Below are positions 4,519 through 10,882 of a DNA stretch of 13,501 nucleotides, in pieces (within the stretch, counting starts at the first letter, position 1; each line of letters opens with the position of its first letter). The stretch is from Solirubrobacteraceae bacterium (GTDB lineage: Bacteria; Actinomycetota; Thermoleophilia; Solirubrobacterales; Solirubrobacteraceae): contig JALOLQ010000016.1 of the NCBI GenBank assembly GCA_025455895.1, positions 1 to 13,501 of the forward strand, read 5' to 3'. The notes below the pieces were generated by a model, which saw nothing but the letters and a program-made list of their open reading frames with translations, did not search any database and was not told the origin of the DNA. The translations under genes were made by a program, and so were the position numbers.

Positions 4519-7107
4519 CTACTTCGCCTCCAGCCAGGTGCGCCCCACCCCGGCCTCGACGCCCAGCGGCGGCTCGCGGTCGCCCCACGGTGCCAGCATC
4601 TCGCGCTCGGCGAGCGCGACGACCACCTCGGCCTCGTCCGGCGGCCCCTCGAAGAGCAGCTCGTCGTGGATCGTGAGGATCATCCGCGTGCTCAGGCCGG
4701 AGGCGGCGAGCGCCGCCTGCGCGCGGATCATCGCGAGCTTCATGACGTCCGCCGCCGTGCCCTGGATGACCGTGTTCACCGCGAGGCGCTCGCCGAGCGA
4801 GCGCACCTGGTGATTGCGCGCGCGCAGCTCGGGGATCGTGCGCCGCCGGCCGAAGAGCGTCGTCACGTAGCCCTGCTCGGTCGCCTGCTCGATCGTGCCG
4901 GTCATGAACGCGTGCACGCGGGAGAAGCGGGCCAGGTAGGCCTCGATGAACTCCTTCGCCTCCTCGCGCGGGATGTTCAGGCGGTCGGCGAGGCCGAAGT
5001 CCGAGAGCCCGTAGACGATCCCGTAGTTGATCATCTTCGCCTTCGAGCGCATCCCCGGGTCGATGTCCGCCTCGGCGACGCCGAACACCTCGCGCGCCGT
5101 GGCGGTGTGCACGTCCTCGCCGCGGATGAAGATCTCCTTGAGCACCGGCTCGTCGGCGACGTGGGCGAGCACGCGCAGCTCGACCTGCGAGTAGTCGACC
5201 GAGACGAGCACGTTCCCGTCGGCGGCCTCGAAGCAGCCGCGGATCTCGCGCCCGAGCGGCGTGCGCACCGGCACGTTCTGGAGGTTCGGGTTCGTCGAGG
5301 AGAGCCGCCCGGTCGAGGCGACGGCCTGCACGAACGTCGTGTGGATGCGGCCGTCCTCGCCGACGAGCGCCGGCAGCGCGTCGAGGTAGGTCTTCGTGAG
5401 CTGGTTGAGCTCGCGCCAGCGCTCGATCAGGGGCACCACGGCGTGCTCGTGGCGGATCGCCTGCAGGACGCGCGCGTCGGTGGAGAAGCCGGTCTTGCCG
5501 CGGCGCTTCTTCGAGAGCCCGAGCTTCTCGAACAGGACGGCCCCGAGCTGCTGGGGCGAGCCGATCACGAACTCCTCGTCGCACAGCTCCCAGATCTCGC
5601 GCTCGAGGCCGGCGATCTCCTCCCCCACGCGCGCGGCGATCTGCGCCAGGCGCTCGGTGTTCAGCCGCACCCCGGCGACCTCCATCGCCCGCAGCACCGC
5701 GACGAGCGGCAGCTCCACCTCGTCGAGCAGCCGCTCCTGGTCGCGCTCGGCGAGGTCCGCCCGCTGGCGCGCGGTGAGCTCCTGGACGCACAGCGCGGCG
5801 GCGGCCGCCTCGTCCTCGACGCCGGCGACGATCCCGCGCTCCTCGCACAGCTCGCCGAACGGGAACGCGCGCCGGGCGGGATCGAGCAGGTAGGCGGCCA
5901 GCAGCGTGTCGTGGGCGAGCACGGCCGGAACGCTGCCGAGCGCCTTCGCGTCATGGACGGCCACGGGGCGCGTGCCGAGCGCCCCCACGAGCTCCCCGGG
6001 GGCGGCGACCTCGCCCGCGAGCACGCGATCCCCGCAGGCGGCGCCGAAGCGCCAGGCCTGCTCGCGGGCGAACAGCTCGCCCTCGGCGGCCTCGGGCTCG
6101 AGCAGCGCGATCGACAGCGTCCCCTGCCCGTCGCCCAGGCGCGCCGCGTCGCCCGGGCCGCCCGCGCCGACCCGCGCCTGCAGCGCCGTCGCGCCCGGGC
6201 TCTCGGGCACGCCGCCGCCCTCCTCGCCGAGCGCCTCCTCCAGGCGCCGCAGCGGGTCGCGCAGCTCGAACTCGCGGAAGACCTCGCGCAGGCGCGAGCG
6301 GTCGGGCTCGCGCACGAGCGCGGCCGAGAGGTCGAGCTCCACCGGCACGTCGCGCTGCACCGTGGCGAGCCGCTTGCTGACGCGCGCGTCCTCGGCGTGC
6401 TCGCGCAGGTTCTCCTTGCGCTTGGCCCCGGAGACCTCGTCGACGTGCTCGAGCACGCCCTCCAGCGAGCCGAACTGCTGGAGCAGCGCGGCGGCGGTCT
6501 TGTCGCCGATCCCCGGGACGCCGGGGATGTTGTCCGACGTGTCGCCCTTGAGCCCGTAGAAGTCGGGGATCAGCTCGGGCGGGATGCCGTAGCGCTCGAC
6601 CACGGCGCGGTGGTCGTAGAGCTTCGTCTCGGTGATCCCGCGCGCGGTGGCCATCACGCGCACGACGGAGTCCGGGTCGATCAGCTGGAAGGTGTCGCGG
6701 TCGCCGGTGACGATCACCACCGGGATCGGCGGATCGGCGCGGCGCGCGCGCTCGGCGATCGTGGCGATCACGTCGTCGGCCTCGAAGCCCTCGACCTTCA
6801 CGTTCGTGTAGCCGAACGCGTCCACGAGCGGCTCGAGGTGCGGCCACTGCTCCTTGAGCAGGTCCGGCCGCGAGCTGCGCTGCGCCTTGTACTCCTCGTA
6901 GACCTCCTTGCGCCCCGAGAGCCCGGCGTCCCACGCGACGACCGTGGGCTTGCTGCCGTGCTCGGTGAGGATCTTCACGAGCATCGAGGCGAAGCCGAAG
7001 ATCGCATTCGTCGGCTGGCCCTTGGAGGTCGCGATCGACTCCGGCAGCGCGAAGAACGCGCGATAGGCGAGGCTGTTGCCGTCGATCAGGTAGAGCTCGT
7101 CGGGCAC
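4519..7107 (-). CDS. polA: DNA polymerase I
   Basis: An 862-residue polymerase for Okazaki fragment processing and gap repair. The 5' nuclease domain spans about 1-290, with LIDGNSLAYRAF at the start, GFEADD (107-112), VTGDRD (133-138) and GLKGDTSDNIPGVPGIGDKT (185-204). The middle domain (about 325-450) keeps HDTLLAAYLLDP (399-410) but lacks the DxE pair of a proofreading exonuclease. The polymerase domain has motif A VSVDYSQVELR (D638), motif B with R687, K691 and Y695 in RSKAKMINYGIVYG, and motif C IHDE (813-816). Y695 replaces the phenylalanine found in E. coli and Taq. GTG 7107-7105 is chosen as start because homology begins there and TAGCGT lies 7 nt upstream. The YdcZ-type gene follows after 2 nt. 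An antisense open frame over the whole gene is a codon-bias shadow. Confidence 0.97.
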   Translation of the reverse strand: MPDELYLIDGNSLAYRAFFALPESIATSKGQPTNAIFGFASMLVKILTEHGSKPTVVAWDAGLSGRKEVYEEYKAQRSSRPDLLKEQWPHLEPLVDAFGYTNVKVEGFEADDVIATIAERARRADPPIPVVIVTGDRDTFQLIDPDSVVRVMATARGITETKLYDHRAVVERYGIPPELIPDFYGLKGDTSDNIPGVPGIGDKTAAALLQQFGSLEGVLEHVDEVSGAKRKENLREHAEDARVSKRLATVQRDVPVELDLSAALVREPDRSRLREVFREFELRDPLRRLEEALGEEGGGVPESPGATALQARVGAGGPGDAARLGDGQGTLSIALLEPEAAEGELFAREQAWRFGAACGDRVLAGEVAAPGELVGALGTRPVAVHDAKALGSVPAVLAHDTLLAAYLLDPARRAFPFGELCEERGIVAGVEDEAAAAALCVQELTARQRADLAERDQERLLDEVELPLVAVLRAMEVAGVRLNTERLAQIAARVGEEIAGLEREIWELCDEEFVIGSPQQLGAVLFEKLGLSKKRRGKTGFSTDARVLQAIRHEHAVVPLIERWRELNQLTKTYLDALPALVGEDGRIHTTFVQAVASTGRLSSTNPNLQNVPVRTPLGREIRGCFEAADGNVLVSVDYSQVELRVLAHVADEPVLKEIFIRGEDVHTATAREVFGVAEADIDPGMRSKAKMINYGIVYGLSDFGLADRLNIPREEAKEFIEAYLARFSRVHAFMTGTIEQATEQGYVTTLFGRRRTIPELRARNHQVRSLGERLAVNTVIQGTAADVMKLAMIRAQAALAASGLSTRMILTIHDELLFEGPPDEAEVVVALAEREMLAPWGDREPPLGVEAGVGRTWLEAK
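4527..4531 (-). promoter_or_regulatory. Ribosome binding site GGAGG for the YdcZ-type gene
   Basis: GGAGG lies within the last codons of polA, 10 nt before the GTG at 4516. It is one of only two clear Shine-Dalgarno sequences in the window and supports this start for a gene that has no promoter of its own. Confidence 0.6.
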
Positions 7108-7114
7108 GGCCGTG

Positions 7115-7120
7115 ACGCTA
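7115..7120 (-). promoter_or_regulatory. Putative -10 hexamer for leaderless polA
   Basis: TAGCGT (TAnnnT) on the minus strand is followed by 7 nt and then the polA GTG. Transcription starting at or one base before the G of GTG is predicted. There is no Shine-Dalgarno sequence. The mirror arrangement exists for the divergent malic enzyme gene, 50 bp away. Confidence 0.5.
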
Positions 7121-7125
7121 TCGGA

Positions 7126-7146
7126 GGCCCCGGGCGAGGCCCGGGC
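7126..7146. repeat. Paired GGCCCGGGC elements between two divergent promoters
   Basis: GGCCCCGGGC (7126-7135) and GGCCCGGGC (7138-7146) are near-identical copies 12 bp apart, the second containing the perfect palindrome GCCCGGGC. They lie between the -10 candidates of polA and the malic enzyme gene, where a regulator could act on both. In DNA of this composition such words arise by chance fairly often. Confidence 0.3.
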
Positions 7147-7169
7147 AGCGCGCGCGCGGCCCGCGCTCG

Positions 7170-7175
7170 TAGACT
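7170..7175 (+). promoter_or_regulatory. Putative -10 hexamer for the leaderless malic enzyme gene
   Basis: TAGACT matches TAnnnT and is followed by 7 nt and the GTG start at 7183, the same geometry as polA on the other strand. No Shine-Dalgarno sequence and no -35 match are visible. Confidence 0.5.
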
Positions 7176-7182
7176 CGATCCC

Positions 7183-8664
7183 GTGAGCGCCACGCCGTCC
7201 GCCCAGTACAGCCTGACGATCCGCGTCCAGATCGACGACCGCCCCGGCATGCTCGGGAAGGTCGCCGGGGCGATCGGCGAGGCCGGCGGGACGATCGGGG
7301 CGATCGACCTCGTCGAGGTGGCCGAGTCCGGCGGCGCGCTCGTGCGCGACGTGACCGTCGACGCCCACGACGCCGACCACTGGGACGAGATCCTCGCCGC
7401 GATCAACGGCGTGGACGGCGCGCAGGTCGTCGACGCGACCGACCGCACGTTCCTGCTGCACGTCGGCGGCAAGATCGAGCAGCGCAACAAGCACCCGCTC
7501 AAGACGCGCGACGACCTCTCGATGGCCTACACCCCCGGCGTGGCGCGCGTGTGCACCGCGATCGCCGAGGACCCGGACAAGGCCTACCAGTACACGATCA
7601 AGCGCAACACGGTGGCCGTGGTCAGCGACGGGACCGCCGTGCTCGGCCTGGGCGACATCGGCCCCCGCGCGGCGATGCCGGTGATGGAGGGCAAGGCGAT
7701 GCTCTTCAAGGAGTTCGCCGGCGTCGACGCGTTCCCGATCTGCCTGGACACGAAGGACCCCGACGAGATCGTCGAGTCCGTGAGGCTCATGGCGCCCGGC
7801 TTCGGCGGCGTGAACCTCGAGGACATCTCGGCCCCGCGCTGCTTCGAGATCGAGGACCGGCTCAAGGCCGAGCTGGACATCCCCGTCTTCCACGACGACC
7901 AGCACGGCACGGCGATCGTGACGCTCGCCGCGCTGCTGAACGCCTGCCGGCTCACCGGCCGCGACCTCATGGACCTGCGGGTGCTCGTCACCGGCCTGGG
8001 CGCCGCGGGCATCGCCGTCTCGAAGATCCTGCTCGAGGCGGGCGTGCGCGAGATCATCGGCTGCGACTCCAAGGGCGTCGTGAGCACCGAGCGCGAGGAC
8101 TACCTGGACGGCTCGATGAACGCCGTCAAGCGCTGGTACGCGGAGACCACGAACCCCGAGAAGCTCGCCGGCGGCCCGGCCGACGCGATCAAGGGCATGG
8201 ACCTCTTCATCGGCCTCTCGGGCGCGCGGATCATGCCCGCCGACGCGCTCGCAGCGATGCGCCCGGACGCGATGGTCTTCGCGATGGCCAACCCGAACCC
8301 CGAGGTCAGCCCCGAGGAGGCCGAGCCCTACGCGCGCGTGATCGCCACCGGCCGCTCGGACTACCCCAACCAGATCAACAACGTGCTCGCCTTCCCGGGG
8401 ATCTTCCGCGGCGCGCTCGACGTGCGCGCCGCGCAGATCACCGAGCCGATGAAGATGGCCGCCGCGCGCGCGATCGCCGCGATCGTGCGTCCCGAGGAAC
8501 TGCGCGAGGACTACATCATCCCCTCGGTCTTCAACCGCGAGGTCGCCCCGGTCGTGGCCGAGGCGGTCGCCGAGGAGGCGCGCCTGACCGGTGCCGCCCC
8601 CGGGGAGCAGCACACGATCGGGTTCGCCGCCTCGGACGTCGAGGCGCTGCGCGGCGGCGGCTGA
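7183..8664 (+). CDS. NAD(P)-dependent malic enzyme with N-terminal ACT domain
   Basis: A 493-residue enzyme for oxidative decarboxylation of malate to pyruvate, linking the TCA cycle with pyruvate and supplying NAD(P)H. Residues about 8-90 form an ACT domain (RVQIDDRPGMLGKVAGAIGEAG), a fold that usually binds amino acids or other small effectors. The catalytic part starts near 98. Y116 lies in MAYTPGVA, the catalytic lysine K171 in MEGKAMLFK, and the metal ligands E213 and D214 in NLEDI plus an aspartate in FHDDQHGT (237-243). The nucleotide-binding fold has TGLGAAGIAVSKIL with G271, G273 and G276. D295, at the end of the second strand (IIGCDSKG), hints at NAD, but this is not decisive. The GTG start is set by the ACT domain and by TAGACT 7 nt upstream. 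The gene ends 4 nt from the end of the convergent beta-helix gene. Confidence 0.94.
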   Translation: MSATPSAQYSLTIRVQIDDRPGMLGKVAGAIGEAGGTIGAIDLVEVAESGGALVRDVTVDAHDADHWDEILAAINGVDGAQVVDATDRTFLLHVGGKIEQRNKHPLKTRDDLSMAYTPGVARVCTAIAEDPDKAYQYTIKRNTVAVVSDGTAVLGLGDIGPRAAMPVMEGKAMLFKEFAGVDAFPICLDTKDPDEIVESVRLMAPGFGGVNLEDISAPRCFEIEDRLKAELDIPVFHDDQHGTAIVTLAALLNACRLTGRDLMDLRVLVTGLGAAGIAVSKILLEAGVREIIGCDSKGVVSTEREDYLDGSMNAVKRWYAETTNPEKLAGGPADAIKGMDLFIGLSGARIMPADALAAMRPDAMVFAMANPNPEVSPEEAEPYARVIATGRSDYPNQINNVLAFPGIFRGALDVRAAQITEPMKMAAARAIAAIVRPEELREDYIIPSVFNREVAPVVAEAVAEEARLTGAAPGEQHTIGFAASDVEALRGGG

Positions 8665-8673
8665 GGCCTCAGC
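8660..8673. terminator. 14-bp palindrome joining two convergent stop codons
   Basis: GCTGAGGCCTCAGC is a perfect palindrome that contains the TGA stops of the malic enzyme gene and the convergent beta-helix gene. As RNA it could form a 5-bp stem with a GGCC loop on either transcript. There is no T-tract, so it is at best a weak bidirectional terminator; part of the symmetry follows simply from two facing TGA codons. Confidence 0.3.
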
Positions 8674-9865
8674 GCCGCTTCGCCGGCTTCGCCTTGCCGA
8701 GCTTCAGGCGGACCGTGCTGCTGGTGGTCTGCCCGTCGGCGGCGCTCAGCCGGAGCATGAGCTTGTAGCTGCCCGCCGGGGCGGGCCTGCCGGCCTTGCG
8801 CGCGCTCCAGCGCAGCGTGTTGCGCCCGGTCCTCGCCTTGCCGCGAACGGTGGCGAACGTGCGCCCGCCGCGGACGACGGTGAGCGTCGCGGACGCGGGC
8901 AGCGTGCTGACGTAGCCGAGCGCGACGGGGGTGCCGGCCGAGCCGCCGAGGCTCGTCGCCAGCGGCGCGAGCAGGAGCTTCAGCGCCGGCTCGCCTGCCG
9001 GGCCCTGCGGTCCGGCCGGCCCGGGGGCGCCCGCCGGCCCCGGCGCGCCGAGCGCGAGCGTCGTCGTCGGCGCGCCGTTCGCGCCGTTCCCGGAGATCCG
9101 GTTGTCGCTGTAGGCGTTGATGACGCCGGCGCCCAGCGGCTGGAGCCCGACGACGTTGCCGAAGATCGTCGTGCCGGTGACCCAGGCCGTGCCGCCGGTG
9201 TCCACGCGCAGCGCCGATGCGGTGCCCTGGATCGCGCCCCCGCTCACCATCACCGACGCGTTGCGCCCCGCGGCCGGGGCGACGTCGATGCCGGGTCCGC
9301 AGCTGCCGCGCACCGTGGTGCGGTGGACGAGGACGCTCGGGCTCGTGAGCTCGGGAGCCACGACGATGCCGGCGGTGGCGTTGCGCTGCACCTCGACGTC
9401 CTCGATCAGCACCGAGCGGGCGTTGCGCACGAAGATGCCGCGCACGCCGGCGAACTGGCAGGCGTCGGGAGCCGGCGCGGGCGTCGGGACGACGCCGTTG
9501 AGGTTGACGCCGCGGATCGTCACGTCGTCCGAGGCGCCCGCGTTGATGACGATCCCGTTCACGAGCGGGTGCAGCACCGAGCCCTGCACCTCGGAGAGGT
9601 CGATCGTCAGCGCCTTGGTGATCGTGACGGACCCGAAGCCGCCGCTGTCGAGCGCGTTGATCTCGCCGCCCGCGGCCGTCTTGGAGATCGCGCCCGCGAG
9701 GGTCTTGCACGGCGCCGTCCGCGAACAGGGGTTGACGTCGTCCCCGACCCCGGAGACCCAGGTGCGGGACGCTTGGCCGAAGGCGGGACCGGCGAGCGCG
9801 AGCGTGAGCAGGACGGTGAGGAGCGCTGCGGCCGAGGTCGGCCGCGCGCGGACAGGCGAGCACAT
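8669..9865 (-). CDS. Secreted right-handed parallel beta-helix protein with collagen-like linker
   Basis: A 398-residue exported protein of unknown function. It has a Sec signal peptide at residues 1-30 (basic start, hydrophobic 12-26, probable cleavage after AFG). Next comes RTWVSGVGDDVNPCSRTAPC (34-53), then KTLAGAISKTAAGGEI, the usual opening of bacterial pectate-lyase-like beta-helix proteins. Beta-helix rungs, with repeated short strands and N/G turns, run to about 263. Residues 273-293 are seven Gly-X-Y triplets. Residues 295-398 look like an Ig- or FlgD-like beta domain (GRNTLRWSARKAG, APAGSYKLMLRLSA), ending in a basic KPAKRR tail. C47 and C53, and C136 and C189, could form disulphides. 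No polysaccharide lyase active site is recognisable, so enzymatic activity is uncertain; adhesion or a surface structural role is equally possible. The gene is monocistronic, between convergent and divergent neighbours. Confidence 0.8.
   Translation of the reverse strand: MCSPVRARPTSAAALLTVLLTLALAGPAFGQASRTWVSGVGDDVNPCSRTAPCKTLAGAISKTAAGGEINALDSGGFGSVTITKALTIDLSEVQGSVLHPLVNGIVINAGASDDVTIRGVNLNGVVPTPAPAPDACQFAGVRGIFVRNARSVLIEDVEVQRNATAGIVVAPELTSPSVLVHRTTVRGSCGPGIDVAPAAGRNASVMVSGGAIQGTASALRVDTGGTAWVTGTTIFGNVVGLQPLGAGVINAYSDNRISGNGANGAPTTTLALGAPGPAGAPGPAGPQGPAGEPALKLLLAPLATSLGGSAGTPVALGYVSTLPASATLTVVRGGRTFATVRGKARTGRNTLRWSARKAGRPAPAGSYKLMLRLSAADGQTTSSTVRLKLGKAKPAKRR
8987..9049 (-). repeat. Collagen-like Gly-X-Y coding stretch
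   Basis: The stretch encodes seven uninterrupted GXY triplets (GAP, GPA, GAP, GPA, GPQ, GPA, GEP) between the beta-helix and the C-terminal domain. Proline is frequent in both X and Y positions. It is too short for a stable triple helix alone, but it would serve as a stiff linker or trimerisation aid. Confidence 0.85.
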
Positions 9866-9873
9866 GCGGCGGG

Positions 9874-9879
9874 ATTCTG
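9874..9879 (-). promoter_or_regulatory. Weak -10-like hexamer upstream of the beta-helix gene
   Basis: CAGAAT on the minus strand lies 8 nt before the ATG at 9865. It keeps the A2 and T6 positions but not T1 of TAnnnT, so it is the poorest of the set. No Shine-Dalgarno sequence is near this start. Confidence 0.3.
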
Positions 9880-9963
9880 GAGGATCACGGGACTTCCTGC
9901 GCCGCGTGCGGATGCGCCAGGATGTCCGCTCGCCCGTACCCCCGTCCGGAACCGAACTCGAAC

Positions 9964-9968
9964 GAGGA
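9964..9968 (+). promoter_or_regulatory. Ribosome binding site GAGGA deciding the epimerase start
   Basis: GAGGA precedes ATG 9973 by 4 nt. This favours 9973 over the in-frame ATG at 9922, whose extra 17 residues are not family-like. The 107-bp gap to the divergent beta-helix gene also has CAGGAT at 9918-9923, a possible weak -10, which would give a leader of about 40 nt. Confidence 0.6.
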
Positions 9969-9972
9969 ACGC

Positions 9973-10875
9973 ATGCAGGTCACGATCACCGGGGCCACCG
10001 GCCTCATCGGCAACAAGCTCGTCGCGGCGCTCAAGGAGCGCGGCGACACCGTCACCGTGCTCTCGCGCCGCGCGGAGCCGGCCGCCGCCGCGCTCGGCGT
10101 GGAGGCCGTCGCCTGGGACCCGCTGGCCGGCCCGGCGCCGGCCGAGGCGCTGGCCGGGCGCGACGCCGTCGTGCACCTCGCCGGCGAGCCGGTCGCCCAG
10201 CGCTGGAGCGCGAAGGTCAAGGAGGCGATCCTCGCCAGCCGCGAGACCGGCACCCGCAACCTCGTCGCGGGCCTGCGCGCGGCCGAGCCGCGGCCCGGGG
10301 TGCTCGTCTCCTCCTCCGCCGTCGGCTACTACGGCAAGCACGGCGCCGAGGAGATCCCCGAGGACACCCCGGCGGGCGGCGACTTCCTGGCCCGCGTCTG
10401 CGTCGCGTGGGAGCGCGAGGCGCTCGAGGCCCAGGAGCTGGGGATGCGGGTCGTGCTCGTGCGCACCGGGATCGTGCTCGACAAGACCGGCGGGGCGCTG
10501 AAGACGATGCTGCCCCCGTTCAAGGCGGGCGTCGGCGGCCCGGTGGCCGGCGGCGACCAGTACATGCCCTGGATCCACGTCGACGATCTCGTCTCGATGT
10601 ACCTCGCGGCGATCGACGACGAGCGCTGGCGCGGCCCGGTGAACGGGTCCGCCCCGACCCCGGTCACGAACAAGGAGTTCTCCAAGGCGCTCGGCCGGGC
10701 GCTGCACCGGCCGGCCGTCGCCCCGGTCCCGGCGTTCGCGCTGCGCGCGCTCTACGGCGAGATGGCCGAGATCGTCACCGAGGGCCAGCGCGCGGTGCCG
10801 CACGCGGCGCTCGGGCACGGCTTCGCCTTCGCGCACGCCGATCTCGACGCGGCGCTCGCCTCGGCGCTCGCCTGA
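9973..10875 (+). CDS. TIGR01777 family epimerase / SDR-fold protein
   Basis: A 300-residue protein of the extended short-chain dehydrogenase superfamily, family TIGR01777 (YfcH/SulA-like). The N-terminal NAD(P) motif is ITGATGLIGNKL (5-16). Further family marks are VVHLAGEPVAQRW (66-78), SSSAVGYYG (113-121), VLVRTGIVLDKTGGALKTML (161-180) and the PWIHVDDL block (199-206). The C-terminal DUF1731 segment follows from about 245 to 292. Tyrosines in GYYG occupy the place of the SDR catalytic tyrosine, without a clear YxxxK lysine, so enzyme activity is unproven. Family members are often annotated as cell division inhibitors on thin evidence, and I would not transfer that role. The gene is monocistronic: divergent from the beta-helix gene and ending 7 nt from the convergent lipoprotein gene. 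Confidence 0.9.
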   Translation: MQVTITGATGLIGNKLVAALKERGDTVTVLSRRAEPAAAALGVEAVAWDPLAGPAPAEALAGRDAVVHLAGEPVAQRWSAKVKEAILASRETGTRNLVAGLRAAEPRPGVLVSSSAVGYYGKHGAEEIPEDTPAGGDFLARVCVAWEREALEAQELGMRVVLVRTGIVLDKTGGALKTMLPPFKAGVGGPVAGGDQYMPWIHVDDLVSMYLAAIDDERWRGPVNGSAPTPVTNKEFSKALGRALHRPAVAPVPAFALRALYGEMAEIVTEGQRAVPHAALGHGFAFAHADLDAALASALA

Positions 10876-10882
10876 CGGCGCC

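Noticed and set aside
4519..8613. Minus-strand extension of polA upstream to a 1364-codon frame
   Set aside because: Everything upstream of 7107 is antisense to the malic enzyme; Pol I homology begins at PDELYLIDGNSLAYRAF.
4666..8664. A plus-strand open frame of more than 1300 codons, antisense to polA and continuous with the malic enzyme gene
   Set aside because: Only the part from 7183 has family sequence. The rest is Arg/Leu/Asp/Val-rich antisense of polA, open because GC-rich codon use makes stops rare.
8987..9049. Collagen-like triplets as a sign of a phage tail fibre
   Set aside because: No phage genes are nearby, and the protein has a signal peptide and beta-helix architecture.
9922..9972. 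Upstream in-frame ATG for the epimerase gene
   Set aside because: The added residues are proline-rich and not family-like; a good Shine-Dalgarno precedes the ATG at 9973.
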